DNA from: Adiantum capillus-veneris
Lineage: Eukaryota; Streptophyta; Polypodiopsida; Polypodiales; Pteridaceae
DNA length: 64,000 nucleotides
Direction of reading: 5' to 3'
NCBI GenBank assembly: GCA_014529385.2
Contig: CM043953.1
Location: 88,027,842-88,091,841 of the forward strand
Below the pieces are notes generated by a model. The model did no database searches. It saw only the letters and a program-made list of their open reading frames with translations, and was not told the DNA's origin. The position numbers were made by a program, and so were the translations under genes. Shown here in pieces: positions 40,382 through 53,100 of the stretch. Positions within the stretch are counted from its first letter, which is position 1. Every line of letters begins with the position of its first letter.

Positions 40382-42275
40382 GTTGTATTGTACTCTCTAT
40401 TTATGACTGAAACGCTTATCGGGCATACATGTCAATCCAATATTAAGCGAACCAAAACTATATTGCAAAAGCTTCAATTTGTCTATTCATTGTAACTTAA
40501 AGTTCAATCATCAATATGTCCACTCATTGTAACATCCAAGGACATAATAGACAGCACGTTTATAGAATTCGCTCTAAGCAACCTTTTGACCATCCACAGA
40601 TGTGAAAGTACTATGGCTTTGCCTTTGGTTTTTGTGGAAAGAAGGAATTTGTGTCCTCAAATGATTTTTAAAGTGCACAGCTAACAATCACCAAGCAACT
40701 GCATCCATCTCTGTGTGGCAGCTTCTATCTTTTTGGAGGGTTTGCTTTGACCTTGAGCCTTGAGAAATAGGAAGCTAATAACTGGCACCTGGAAATCCTA
40801 TGCATTTGTGGACCTCCAAAAGAGACAGGGATTCTTTAGCCTTTGCAGCAGCATTGGGGTATCATTTTCGTCTCCAAGCCACTCGACAGTGGGTTACATG
40901 CTTGGAACCTTGTTGTCTGGTGTCATGTGTGTAAGGTTATTGGAGAAAGATTATTGCATTGGCAGGTAAAGGATCTCACTTACGCGTTACTCGGTACGAT
41001 TTCAGATTGTCAGTGTCTTCTCTTTCAAAAAAGGGTGCTTTGGATGCAGTTCAAGTCCGCTGAGTGGGTGCACATTTCTCCATCAACATTGGCAGAGCAA
41101 TCAGCATATGAATTGATGGGAGACTAGGCAGTGGTGTCTTTGGCGTAAGTTCTCCCTGAATCTAGGTGGTCTCGTACAGTCACATACGTTTTGTCCACGT
41201 ACGAAGACGTGCAGTATTCATCGAACTTAAAAATATTTTGTCGCACGATGACGTTACGTACGTTCAAAAAAAACAAGCGTGCAGTTCTTAAGCTTGAGAG
41301 ATGTAGAGCTTGGGAGATGTAGACTTGGGGAAGGCTTGAGAGCAATGCCTCGTGAGAGAGCTGGAGGAGAAGCTTGAGAGCTATGAGTTTATGAAGAAGA
41401 GGAGAAAAGAGGGTATGCTTCTACAGAGATGGGGCCTTGAGGCCCTTGAATCTTGAGCTAGAGGAAAGGAGGGAGAGAGGAGGAGCATTATGCATAATGG
41501 AGGGAGGGAAGGAGAAAGGGAGAGAAAGAAAGAAAGTTCTATTAACGTCCTTGTCGAGGCCAAAGCTGGCCTATAGGAAAAATCAGATACATCTTTGATT
41601 ACAATCCACTTTGGGTATCATCAAAAAAGAAAGGTGCATGTGCCAACTACTCTAATGACTCAAGAGAGTTAGGTATTACAAATGATAGGATCATCATGTG
41701 CATAATGTGACTAGATGTGTGCATGTGTCAAGTCCATGTCTCTGACAAGGGGGGGGTGGTCTTGAAATCTCTGATGATAGCTTTTCCTCCTCTGTAAAGT
41801 GCCCATTTTCTTTGTTTCCTTGCTTCTCTGACGCATTGGATTCCTTCTCTAGAGAGAGAGGGAGAGAGACAGAGAGAGAGACCATGTACAATGTGAGGGA
41901 GGGGAATAAACTGTAATGGGCAATGAGCATTGACTCTTGAGGTAATGTCAAACAGGTATCCCAGGCTAAATGTGTGCAAAAAGTCCCCCTAAAAAAGGCA
42001 AAGTCAAATAGTCAAACTGCTAGTTGGCAGTCAACATTACTGTTTTGGTCGGACGGAACGGACTAAACAACTGGACAGGATGAGACCGTACGGGACCGGA
42101 CTAAACGTCCCGTCCCAACGGACGTGGACTACCCTGCCCTGAATTTATGGATATGTGCATGAGATTGGGTGGAGCATGTGTCATGTACTTGGTGGGACCG
42201 TGACCATTGCAGATGACGATCGTACACCTACCATTTGGGTGATTCGTCATTATGTATCAGAGAGGAGTCCCCCTT
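40382..42275 (+). other. Putative intron 8 start; LINE tail, no gene
   Basis: Mostly unremarkable sequence. A LINE/SINE 3'-tail-like stub (TTCTATTAACGTCCT) lies at 41538-41640. A GAGATGTAGA-type repetitive patch is at 41280-41410. No recognised coding exon. Confidence 0.55.
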
Positions 42276-42335
42276 GTTATATTACTATCTGGCATGCTTC
42301 CGCGTGAAGATGTAGATATGTGACGCTCCAGTCAT
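42276..42335 (+). repeat. LTR remnant
   Basis: ATCTGGCATGCTTCCGCGTG matches the LTR3 stretch near 48510; leader-like CAAAGCATACTGGTCC follows, similar to 43794. Only the LTR end remains. Confidence 0.6.
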
Positions 42336-42608
42336 GTGCTTTTCTCAAAGCATACTGGTCCTACCAACAAGAGCAAACAGAGCACCATGGCGTTTATGGA
42401 TTCGGCAGAGTACCTGCAATTTCTCCTCGACGAGCTTCGTGACATTCTTTCAAGGCATCTGTAGCAGAATCTTCTGATGTTGTAGGGTATCCAACAATTT
42501 CTAAATTATATGTTACCCCTTCTGATGCCCCAGGCGGTACCCCCTCTTCCGGCACCAGAAAGAACAAGAGTTCTAATTGGCAACCTTCCCAGCCGTCTGT
42601 TCCGATTA

Positions 42609-43085
42609 GGGAGTCTTCAAGAACATGGTGCAGCTTTCGGACCGTGATCCAATGCAACCGGCGTTGCCACCACCTCCCCCACCACCATTGCCACTAGGAT
42701 ACAATGGTTGGAGCCTGTACATATATCCTTATTATCCGTACCCGGGGTATGTACCTAACCAGCCAAAAGCTTTCAAAGATGGTGGCACAATAATAAGAAT
42801 TTTCACCTTTTTGTGGGTGAAAAATTGGAAGAAAGTTTTACAGTTTCTTCAACAATTTGACAACGTCTATACCTTGGGGAACTATACAGAAGAATCCAAG
42901 ATTTCTTGAGCAGCGGGATTTCTTAAAGATAATGCTATGCAATGGTGGAGTTCAATTGCGACACAAGTGCATGCTCCAAGGACATGGCAAGCTTTCAAGA
43001 CAATTTTTGCACGCAGTTATATGACTTCTCTATTTGAAGTCCAGAACTTGTCAGAATGGGGCAACTTGAAAAGCTTGCCATAGAG
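42609..43085 (+). pseudogene. Gag segment of the first chain member
   Basis: Pro-rich LPPPPPPPLPLGYNGWSLYI, then TFLWVKNWKKVLQFLQQFDN, a stop (42907-42909), and AAGFLKDNAMQWWSSIATQV, APRTWQAFKTIFARSYMTSL. The latter is a typical Ty3/gypsy capsid block (W-W, F-x-x-x-F). Confidence 0.78.
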
Positions 43086-43772
43086 TGTCACAAACTGCTG
43101 ACATGTCAAGTCACTAAAGAATAGAGCCAAGCTTCAGATCACGTTCGAGGGGCTTAAACCCTAAGAAGAACAAGCAACAGCAGAAGAAGAAGTCCTACCA
43201 ACTTATGGGACCCCGTCCGATGGGGCCCAAGTGACAAAGGAATTAAAATAAAGCAAGACCCACAGACACACAAAAAAGACACTTGCACAAGAACTAATGA
43301 CATGGCAGTAGTACGGACGCTCCGCAAATTGTGTTGACATGTTGACGTGGCAACTTGTACAGATTTCCGCGATTTCCGCTATCCGCTACTGACATGGCAA
43401 TTGTACGGATTTTCGTAAATCACACTGGCAGCTTTTGGGCATCTGCTTTTGGACTAGATGCTTTTGAGTTTGAAGGTTTTTCATGTAAATTGCTTTTCAT
43501 GGGCCAAGGGCCTTTAAATAAGTACAGAGGGTTCAATCTCTGGCACGTTTCAATGAGAAGGTGCAGAGCGCGAGTACCGGCATTGTACTGAGTTCAACTA
43601 ATATAAAGAAATACCGAAAGGGGCCCCAAGCTTTGGGGCCAATACTCTCTGGGGTGGAATTCCGCCACTCCGTGTCGCGTGCCGTCTCTCTCTTTCAATT
43701 CAATAGTTATTTTTACTAAAAGTCTATTCAGTCTGTTCTTTTCTATTGGCACATGGTGCTTGTCTTGTGACA
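43086..43772 (+). repeat. LTR1 of the chain (687 bp)
   Basis: TGTCACAAACTG to CTTGTGACA, inverted repeat termini TGTCAC/GTGACA. The primer site GTGGTATCAAAGC follows (43773-43785). Contains GAAATACCGAAAGGGG like the chromovirus LTR. Confidence 0.9.
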
Positions 43773-43785
43773 GTGGTATCAAAGC
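43773..43785 (+). other. Primer-binding site of the chain element
   Basis: GTGGTATCAAAGC immediately after LTR1; a variant of the tRNA-Met site. The equivalent after LTR2 is missing. Confidence 0.75.
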
Positions 43786-44489
43786 ATTAGGTGTGTGCTT
43801 TTCTGAAAGCATACCGGTCCAACAAAAGGCAAACCAGAGACTACCGGAATTTTATTTGAAGTATCTTCGAGTCCCGACCGAGGACTTACTAGCCACTCCC
43901 ACCCTTACTTCATCGCGCATCGGGCGCGCTCCCGTCTTCACCGCTCATGTCTTACAGGGCATAAGCCATAAAGATCACTTGCAAGAGAAGGATCTAAGAT
44001 TTGTTTCGAGTCACTGTTTTTCTCAAAAGCAGTGCCATGCAGATGTTGATGTCTAAGCTACCAAGCCGCACACTCCAAGGATCTGGCAAGCTTTCAAGAA
44101 AATTTTTTCTCGAAGTTATATGGTTTCTGACATCTATCTTCGGAGTGCAACTTCTAGCAGAGTGGGGTATCTTGAAATGCTTGGCATGGAAATCGTAGCA
44201 GATTATAACTTGAAATTTCTCGACATCTCTCAGTTTCAGGATGGAAAGTCAGTTGGCTTTTTGAGCTCGGCTGATGTCGAGATTGATTTTTAAGTTTGAA
44301 TTTTGTTTGAGAATCTGTTTGAGAACTTGTTTGGTGGTCCTGTTTGGAATTTGTTTGAAATGGATGGTATCTGTTTTGAATGTGTCTTGGTGCCGATTTG
44401 AATTGTTTGACTCTGGTTTTAATATTGGTTTCATTGATTGGTGATTTTACTCCCGGGTGGAGTAGTGAGAAATGCTGTTTTGATATTGT

Positions 44490-44700
44490 TTGAACCTCGG
44501 AACGACGCAGACAGGATGTCCGGGGAGCATTTCATTGTATAATTGAAAACCTCGGAATGACATAGACGAGATGTCTGGGGAGCGTTTCGTTGTATGCTTG
44601 AAAACCTCCGGACGACGCAGACGGGATGTGTGGGGAGCGTTTGGTTGTACTTGAACCTCCAAGCGACACAGACTGCGGTCTCGGGAGCGTTTGGTTGTAC
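44490..44700 (+). repeat. Minisatellite of GGAACGACGCAGAC units
   Basis: Four diverged units of about 55 bp, each with CCTC(G/C)GAACGACGCAGACGGGATGT-like core and a GGGGAGCGTTTCGTTGTA-like end. The same minisatellite is at 46976-47200 in the other internal region. Confidence 0.85.
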
Positions 44701-45002
44701 AGTCCTCTGAGCTCATGGCCTGGACCTTTTTAGGTTATTTGCGGGGGGAGTGACGAGGTAGTCGTTGAGTAGCTTCATACCACAGACCGTTTGTCTCGGG
44801 GGAGTGCTCAACGGTGTTGCTCGTTGTGTCTTGTAACATGCACATGTGAGCATTTGTGTTGCATTGTGATTGCCAATCACTGATCATTCCTAATTGGATG
44901 AGATTGCTTGGGTATGTAATTTTAGTGCATTAAGACACCCGTCGGTCTGGGTGTGATGGCTAACTTTACTACGCCGGAATATCAAGAGTTCCGATCTTGA
45001 GG

Positions 45003-45090
45003 AAAGGAGAAGCCAACTCCTTGATCAAAAGAGTCAAAAGGAGAAGCCAACTCCTCGATCAAAAGAGCCGAAAGGAGAAGCCAACTCTTT
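45003..45090 (+). repeat. AGGAGAAGCCAACTC repeats
   Basis: Three tandem units of about 33 bp: AAAGGAGAAGCCAACTCCT then CGATCAAAAGAG. Confidence 0.85.
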
Positions 45091-45213
45091 AACAAAAAAA
45101 GAGAGCAAACCGATTGTCCCTCCGAATGTGCCTCGAAAATTTTTGAGCTAACTTGGGTTGTTTTGTAGATATGCTGTAATCGCAGACGATTACTTTCTCT
45201 CAAGAAGGAGGGA

Positions 45214-45887
45214 TGTCACAAACTGTTGATGTGTCAAGTCATTGAAGAATAGAGCCAACCTTCAGATCACGGCCGAGGGGCCTAAACCCTAAGAGGAACG
45301 CGCAATAGCAAAAGAAGAAGTCCTACCAACTTATGGGGCCCCGCCCGATGGGGCCAAAGTGACATAAAGGAATTAAAATAAAGCAAGACCCATAGACACA
45401 CAAAAAAGACACTTGCGCAGGACTGATGACGTGGCAGTAGTACGGACGCTCCGCAAATTGCACTGACATGTTGACATGGCAGTCTTTACGGATTTTCGCG
45501 ATTTGCGTTGTTGATGTGGCAATTGTACGGATTTTTGTAAATCACGCTGGTAGTTTGGGCATCTGCTTTTGGACTAAATGCTTTTGAGTTTGAAGGTTTT
45601 TCATGTAAATTGCTTTTCATAGGCCAAGGACCTTTAAATAAGTGTAGAGGGCTCAATCTCTGGCACGCTTCAATGAGAAGGAGCAGAGCGCGAGTACAGG
45701 CATTGTACTGAGTTTAAGTGATATAAAGAAATACCGAAAGGGACGCCAAGGTTTGGGGCCAATACTCTCTGGGTCGGAATTCCGCCACTCCGTGTCGTCT
45801 ATCTCATTCAGTTTAATAGTTATTGAAGTGCTAAAAGTCTGTTCAGTGTGTTCTTTTCTATTGGCACGTGGTGCCCGTCTTGTGACA
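45214..45887 (+). repeat. LTR2 of the chain (674 bp)
   Basis: TGTCACAAACTGTTGATG to GTCTTGTGACA. Purine tract AAGAAGGAGGGA lies directly before it. Followed by TAGAGACCATGG without the primer site found after LTR1. Confidence 0.9.
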
Positions 45888-45895
45888 TAGAGACC

Positions 45896-46317
45896 ATGGA
45901 AGACTATAACCAAAGGTTTCTTGACGTATACCTTCCAGTGTCTTTCTTTGAGTTGATTCCCTTGGAGGACCAGTGCGAGCGATACGTCATTGGACTGCCA
46001 TCACCGTTGCACGAATATTGTTTGTGTAAGTATCAACCATGCAAGGGCTTATGGACCATGTCGCGATTATGAAAAGAAAGCTCGAGTTCACTACAGAAGC
46101 AACTCCGGTAAATAACCAAAACTCTTGGCAACAACGAACAAACCTTTGGGAATCTTGTGAAAGTCAACCACAAAGGCCTCATTTGACACAACGTCAACTA
46201 GAAACCGTGTTACAAGAAGGCCGATGCTTTGAATGTTTTCAAATAGGACATACATTCAATATATCCTCAGCGAGCCTCGACATCTTCAGAGCAACCTTCC
46301 ACTCCAACAGCAAATAA
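45896..46317 (+). pseudogene. Gag with zinc knuckle, third chain member
   Basis: MEDYNQRFLDVYLPVSFFEL, LEDQCERYVIGLPSPLHEYC (gag block), then in another frame VAIMKRKLEFTTEATPVNNQ and GRCFECFQIGHTFN, a C-x2-C-x4-H knuckle with its last Cys replaced. Starts immediately after LTR2. Confidence 0.82.
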
Positions 46318-46405
46318 ATCTCTAGGGCCACCTTCATCTAAGAGAGCTCGCCTTGCCATCGAACTTGTACGTAATTCATGGCATAAACCTCAGAGTTCTA
46401 ATGAA

Positions 46406-46676
46406 TTGTGCCGAGCATATGGCAAATTCAACAGCTTGAAAGCCCTAATTTTCGTCGATCTCAAAGGCACTAAAAATTTTATCCATCCAAAATTCTTGAA
46501 GCAGATGGACCTTGATTATGATTCACAAGGACACAAAATTGAAGCCGAGCTAGGTACCGGACAAACTCACAAAGTGGTCCCACTTGTCTGGGCTCTTCCG
46601 AGGATACCATGGAAAAGCCAATAATTACATCATGAAGCCAGGCAATTGCGACGTTCTCTTGGGCATGCCTTGGCAC
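46406..46676 (+). pseudogene. Aspartic protease remnant, third chain member
   Basis: ALIFVDLKGTKNFIHPKFLK matches the D-S/T-G-A...NFI context of retropepsins with DLKG in place of the active site, so it is inactive. GHKIEAELGTGQTHK and WALPRIPWKSQ follow. Confidence 0.7.
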
Positions 46677-46975
46677 GACAAGAATGACACGACACTATAG
46701 ATACCATTACCTTGATGCAGAAGGGAGCCTGAAGGACAAGCGAGTCATCCTCAAAATTTGGCGGTCCGAACAAAAACCTGTATGAATTTTCTTGTTCACT
46801 TGTATTTAGATACTTTTGAATTTGTTTGAGAAAGTTTTGTTTGAAATAGATTGTATCTGTTTTAAACCTGGCTTGGTGCTGATTTGAATTGTTTGACTCT
46901 GATTTTAATATTGATTTTAATGATCGGTAATTTACTCCCGGGTGGAGCAGTGAGAAATGTTGTTTGATAATGCTT

Positions 46976-47200
46976 GAACCTCAAAACGACGCAGACGAGA
47001 TGTTTGGGGAGCGTTTCATTGTATGCTTGAAAACCTCAGAACGATGCAGACAAGATGTCTAGGGAGGGTTTCGTGTACGCTGAATTTTTTTTGAACAACG
47101 TAGACGGGATGCCTGGGGAGAGTTTATTTGTATGCTTGAAACCTCCAAGCGACGCAAGGTGCGGTCTGGGGAGTGTTTGGTTGTATCAGTCCTCAAAGCT
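46976..47200 (+). repeat. Minisatellite of AACGACGCAGACGAGAT units
   Basis: Four diverged units of 52-57 bp, homologous to 44490-44700. Confidence 0.85.
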
Positions 47201-47367
47201 CATCATCGGACCCTTTTTAGGTTATTTGCGGGGAGAGTGGGGAGATAGTCGTTGAGTAGCTTCATACCACAGATCGTTTGTCTCGGGGGAGTGCTTAGCG
47301 GTGTTGTTTGTTGTGCCTTGTAACATGCATATGTGAGCATTTGTGTTGCATTGTGATGTGCCAACCA

Positions 47368-47974
47368 CTAAATATTCCGAATTGGGTGAGATTGTTTGGG
47401 TATGTAATTTTAGTATATTGAGACACCCGTTCAAGATCAGCATGGTCTAGGTGTGATGGCTAATTTTGCTACGCCGGAATATCAAGAGCGCTAATCTAGA
47501 ATGAGAAAACTAATTGTCCCTTAGAATGACCCTCGATTTTTTTTTTTGAGCTAACTTGAGTGGTCCTGTAGATATACTCCTAATTGGGGGAGATTGCCTG
47601 GGTATGTAATTTTAGTACATTGAGACACCCGTTCAAGATCAACATGGTTTGGGTGTGATGGTTAATTTTGCTACGCCAGAATATCAAGAGCGCTAATTTG
47701 GAATGAGAAAACTAATTGTCCCTCAGAATGACCCTCGAATTTTTTTTTTGAGCTAACTTGAGTGGTTTAGTAGATATACTCCTAATTGGGGGAGATTGCC
47801 TGGGTATGTAATTTTAGTACATTGAGACACCCGTTCAAGATCAGCATGGTTTGGGTGTGATGGTTAATTTTGCTACGCCGGAATATCAAGAGCGCTAATT
47901 TGGAATGAGAAAACTAATTGTCCCTCAGAATGACCCTCGAATTTTTTTTTTGAGCTAACTTGAGTGGTTTTGTA
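47368..47974 (+). repeat. 202-bp tandem repeat, three units
   Basis: Units start near 47368, 47571 and 47773. Each has AATTGGGGGAGATTGCCTGG, GTATGTAATTTTAGTACATT, GCTACGCCGGAATATCAAGA, and a poly-T of 9-10 bases. The other internal region has a single related unit (44885-45180). Confidence 0.92.
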
Positions 47975-48021
47975 GATATATTGTAATCGCGGACGATTAC
48001 TCTTCTTTTAAGAAGCGGGGA

Positions 48022-48741
48022 TGTCACCAATTGCTGAGGTGTCAAGCCAAAGACCCGACGGGTTGAGGTTTACGAGACCCAACCCTAGGCGACCTATAGA
48101 TCTCGGTCGAGGGGCTTAAACCCTAAGAAGAAGCAACAAAAGAAGTTCTACTAGTGCCCTAATCCTTAAAGAAGAGTTCCCACCAACTTATGGGATCCCG
48201 TCCGATGGGGCCAAGTGACTAGGGTTAAAAATAAAGCAGGACACACACACACAAACACATGGCGTGGAAAATTGATGATGTGGTAGTTGTTGTACGGACG
48301 CTTCGCAAATTGCATTGCTGGACTGATGATGTGGCAGCTGTATGGGCACCCACCATTTGCGCTGCCAGCTTTTGATGTGGCAGTGTGCGGAAATACCCTG
48401 ATTTTACGCTGCCAACTTTTGAAGACCAAATGCTTTTGGGCTTGTAGCTTTTCATGTAAATTTCTTTTTCAGGCCAAGGGCCTTTAAATATGTGGCAAGG
48501 GCTCACTATCTAGCATGCTTCAGCGTGAAGGTGCAAATACATGACGCCACCGTTGTATTGAGTTGAAGCAATATAAAGAAATATCGAAAGGGGCGCCAGA
48601 GTTTGGGGCCAGTGCTCTCTTCGGGTGGAACTCCACCACTCCGCATCTCGTGTGCATCTCTTTTAGTTTCGTTGTGTTTTGAAGTGCTTAAAGTTGTTCA
48701 ATCTGTTCTTTTCCATTGGCACGTGGTACCCTCCTGTTACA
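48022..48741 (+). repeat. LTR3 of the chain (720 bp)
   Basis: TGTCACCAATTGCTGAGG to CTCCTGTTACA. Preceded by the purine tract AAGAAGCGGGGA. Confidence 0.9.
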
Positions 48742-50091
48742 ACATCAATTGAATCAGGAAACATGCAAGAGGGGAACTTTTGCAAACAACCTAGAGAGCG
48801 ACCACCGATCCTAAAAGAAAAGGAATCAAGACGGTAAAAACAGAAAAAACAAACAACGACAAAAGAAAATCCAAACACATGCCAAAAGCACCAACATCAA
48901 GGGGAGGAGCCTGCACGACAGCATTAAACTATAGTGCAACAGAGCCACATCAACACACCAATAGTAGAAGCCGTGGGCACACAAAGACCACAACAACCGC
49001 GAAGGTGCCATGCGAATTGGAAGGTGGATTGCTGCATCAGGTCACACCTTCATGGAAAATGACAATAGCACGACAGGAGTGACGGTCAAAGCAGCATTGT
49101 GCATGGCTGTGCAGCAAGCCACAGACTCTAACCCTTCCTAGGCCTGCTAGGACCATTCTCGGCAAGAGTTTTGATGGTAAATCACCAAAGTAGGGTGGGA
49201 TTAACTAGTATGCCGGTGCATCCAAACAGCCGTATGATTCTAATATGAAGTCTTAGACCAGTATGTGGGGTTCACATTTCACCTGCGTAGGTGTGGCTTC
49301 ACCCTTTGGCAATAAGGGCTATACCATACTTTACCCATTGTCATTGCACATTGAGCATTTCTGACAACGCACTTCTCTCTCTCAAGCTGGTTATTGCGGA
49401 GGGCCTCTAAAGGTGGTGGCACGTAACTAAGGCCATACTCTGCATCTTTTTCACCATAGCCTTCCAATAATCGACCTATGTTTAGTGAGTGGTATTCAGT
49501 TAACTTCGAAGGCCATGGAGTGTAGAGTGTAGAGTGTAGGGATCTTCTTTAGCTGAGAGAAAAGGGATGTGATCCTAGTAAAAGAGATGGGCACTAGAGG
49601 CATCCTCCCAAGTGGCATGTAGAGTCCTTTAGCGACAAGCATAGCGGGTGAAATATTTGATTGGGTGAAATGTGAAACGAAAATTAGGAGCCGGCATCGG
49701 ATGAAGCCGCTTTTTATGGAGCAGAAGAGGGAATTTGCAGAGTGGGCTCTTCAAGCTCCAATTTCTTCTAGGCGGTCATAGTCGGTCCAAAAAGCACTTT
49801 GTGGCCGTTGATATAGAGGTATGCCCTCAATTTGTCAACGCCACCCTTTGTACAGGCAACAAGGAGGAGGTTGTAAAGCTGCAAATAAACGAGCAGCCTT
49901 CAATAGAGGGAGCAAGGCATCATGGTAATACCAATCGTGATGAAGTCCGGGGTGTCAGAATAGCTGCAAAATGCAGCTGATGCCATAATAGACTTATGGC
50001 ACCAGCTGGGAGATGTTCGATTTAACCCATGCATGCACATACACAGTCAAATACAGGCTCTGCGCGTGCACGCACAGGCGCGCACACACTT
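48742..50091. other. No recognised feature
   Basis: 1.35 kb without a recognised coding region or repeat, apart from a short GTGTAGA triple at 49520 and GC-rich CACGCACA runs near 50060. Confidence 0.5.
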
Positions 50092-50116
50092 TTTTTGTAA
50101 ATCTGTTTTGATTAAT

Positions 50117-53100
50117 CTACAAGTGAAAAACCTCAAAATGAGGAAAACCCACAAAAAAGGTTAGATACAAAACTCTAAAAGCAAACATAGAAGAGCTGTA
50201 AGATGTCCAAGGATATCTCCCCAACATCAAAGGCGAAATGTAAGGATTGCCTAAGCAAAAACTTGAACGAATGAAAAGGATCCGCCTCTTGTTGATGGAA
50301 CATGCGAAAATTGCATTGGCGCCACAAAGACCATAGTGACCAAAATCTGACACATGCGAAGAAGATCGCAAATTGTTGAAGGGAGGTTGGGAGAAGGCCA
50401 AAAACCCAGAATCGTTTGTGGAAAACCGCCGTGGGAAATTGGAGGCGCATACAGGCAGGTATGCGGTTAAGGAAAGAAAACCCTGGTGAAGCGACAATCC
50501 CAAAGCAGATGTCTGACAGGTCATCACCGGTGGAAAATCTGACACAACAAGAAGAACTGATAGGATGCGCCGCAAGGACGGTTCCAAAAGGGAGAACTCC
50601 CAACAAAGAGACAAATGCTCCTTAAGAGGCAAGTGGCACTTCCAAATTGTAGTAATACCACCGTGGATCAGATTTATGCATAGACCAAAGCGCATTACAA
50701 TGATCAGCTAGCCAAGACTCCTGCAGAAGAGAAACATAAATGCTATGGGCAGAAATGGCATCAAAAGGAGTGTCCCATAAAGTCCAATCTGGCATACGGT
50801 AGGAAAACAGCCAGCATATGCTCAAACGCACTCCAAATCTGAAAATAATGCACACCCAACCCATAGCGTGCATTTGCGTGAGAAAAGGGAAGCATATTCC
50901 CAGATAAATCCACTACATCATCCATTGTGTGTGTGCCGGCAAGAAAGGAAGTATGCTTGGTGAGGCGAGCGGTTAGCAAGAGAAAGAGAGAATGCCTACC
51001 CTATGAATGCTTTCCAAGCGCAGTGAATTCCCATCCGTTTGTTGTCTGCCATGCCAAGAAAGATGATTCGTAATGGCTTTCCAAGCAGAGAGCAAACTAG
51101 AGGTGACCGAGCAACCAGGAATCTAGCCGACCATCTTGCCAAACACAATCTCCCAGAGAGAAGTTTGCCAGCGACCAAAGGCAAAAGTGGTAGCTTGCTG
51201 ACAGAGTGCAGCAATCACAACTGTCCATGGCTAAGACTATTGCGTAAGAGTAGGCAATAACATGGCCTTCCTCGCTAAAGCATGGCGGCGAAGGTCCAAA
51301 ATATTCAGCTGTTCAAAACGATTCGGAGTGCAAAGTTTCTCCGTTGATAACAAACGGACACCGCTCTTGTGAGAACTAGTGCGCCACAAATAAGATACAA
51401 TATTAGACATAAGCGAGGAGAGGCGAGAAGGAGGCCAATGCAACAATGGCAAGTAAGTTTGAACATATGCTATCATGTGCTTTGGACAATTTGGAGTCGA
51501 ACATGTAATGGCCAAGTAGACAATTTCCAATAATGCAATTTGACATTGAGGCGTTGCATGACCCAATCCACCTGCTGAGTGTTAGATACCTGCTAGCCAA
51601 TAGGATACCCCAAGTGTCTGACAACCACGTGCAGATCAAGAATTTCGTTAGGCCACAAAAGAGGATGCTAGTCACGTGCACTAAGGGCATGAGTTTAGAT
51701 TTCCGGAAATTAACCTTAAGGCTTGCTGCCAGACCGAATGTATCCAATGCTTGCATACTCTCTCACACATCATCCTGGTTGTTGCGGGGCATAAACAAGG
51801 AGTCATCGGCATAAGCCTACCAATAAAATCATTCCTAGAGGGTAATTTCAACCCATGAAGACAACCAAGAAAATCGAGTGATCCCAATGCAACAACAAGG
51901 GGTGAGTAGCAATGGCATACAACAAGGCATAGGGTTGCCTGATAGAGCATCCAAGAGGCCAAGTTTCAATCAACTCACCATTAAGAAGGCCTGAAGACGT
52001 ACTGTGAGCATACAAAAAGTATACAACTGTCGCTAACTTTGGACCGAATCCAAGGGCTCACATTGTAGGGGCAATGAAATCCTATGGGACTGTATCAAAG
52101 GCCTTTTCAATGTCTACCTGCATTATGAGTACATCCTACTAGGTATATTTGGCGTATTCTATTCCAATCAATACATTAGCCAAATTATCCAAAATTTGGC
52201 GACAAGGGATGACTGCGCCGGATGGATACCCACCATAAGAGGTTCCTTGATACGATTAACAATCATTCTAGCAAAGATTTTATAAATAACCAGCATAAAA
52301 GTAATCGGCTGCCAATGTGAAAACTGCTCAGAAAGCGCTCGTTTAGGCAACAATCTTAGCAAACCCTCTTTTCAAGATAACAACAAATTCTGTTTAGACC
52401 ACGCAGTATTCATCATGTAGAGCAAAGATTCTCTAAAGGCTTCCAAAAAGAGAGAAAATTCCACATTGAGCCCATCCCAACTGGGGGAATGCCAACGGCC
52501 GAGAGCTAGTAATGTTGAGTGCAATTCATTTTCTGTAAAATCTGCCTCCATTTCTAGAGCGAGATAATCAAATGCAGCAAAGATTACAAAAGTTGGCGTG
52601 CATGAAGAACTTCCGCAGATGTCGAAGGAGAAGCAGCAAAGACATTGCAAAATGGAAGACCATGGCATCCGCAAACTCACGTTTTGAGGCTGTCCAAGAA
52701 CGTGATCAAAGCATAACCCTCTTAATGGTTTGGGAAGCCCTTGAATGGTCCAAATACTTAAAAAAGTGTTCTGATGCACATCCCTTATCCAAACACTCGA
52801 TGGCGAGCGCGAGTCTTCCATTTGTTTAATTTACGTTTATCATTATGCTACAGACATACTCGGCCCAAAGCGCATACCTCAGACATACCTAGTGAGAGGC
52901 TGATCACACTGCAGTATAATGATAAACGTAAATTACGTTTGTCATTATGCTGCAGACATACCTAGCGAGAGGCTGATCAAACTCCAGTCGCCCAAAACGC
53001 AACGACATCACAACGTGGGCATGATCATACAACTAGGTATGGTCTATGCTCATTTTGCACACAAACTTATCAAATTGTTGCATGTTTAGGACAAACCACT

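Larger units (their letters stand above)
43786..45213 (+). mobile_element. Internal region of the second chain member
   Basis: Short gag remnant (HTPRIWQAFKKIFS... near 44085-44290), then noncoding minisatellites: about four units of CTCGGAACGACGCAGAC-type (44490-44700) and about three of AGGAGAAGCCAACTC (45003-45090), then a purine tract (45202-45213) before LTR2. Confidence 0.75.
42276..48741 (+). mobile_element. Tandem chain of non-autonomous LTR elements sharing LTRs
   Basis: All in plus orientation: LTR remnant (42276-42335), gag (42336-43085), LTR1 (43086-43772), internal region (43773-45213), LTR2 (45214-45887), gag and protease-like region (45888-48021), LTR3 (48022-48741). The three full LTRs are homologous (687, 674 and 720 bp) and each starts TGTCAC. 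No RT or integrase. The arrangement suggests unequal or template-switch recombination between copies. Confidence 0.85.

Noticed and set aside
40836-41127. Possible continuation of the 5'-nucleotidase protein (HAWNLVVWCHVCKVIGERLL)
   Set aside because: Does not resemble the family segment that should follow CRVFQ and has no motif IV; treated as intron sequence.
47368-47974. 202-bp tandem repeat as a satellite centromeric array
   Set aside because: Only three units, and part of an LTR element internal region upstream of its polypurine tract.
49735-49980. Open frame of 81 codons at 49735
   Set aside because: No recognised domain and unsupported by neighbours.
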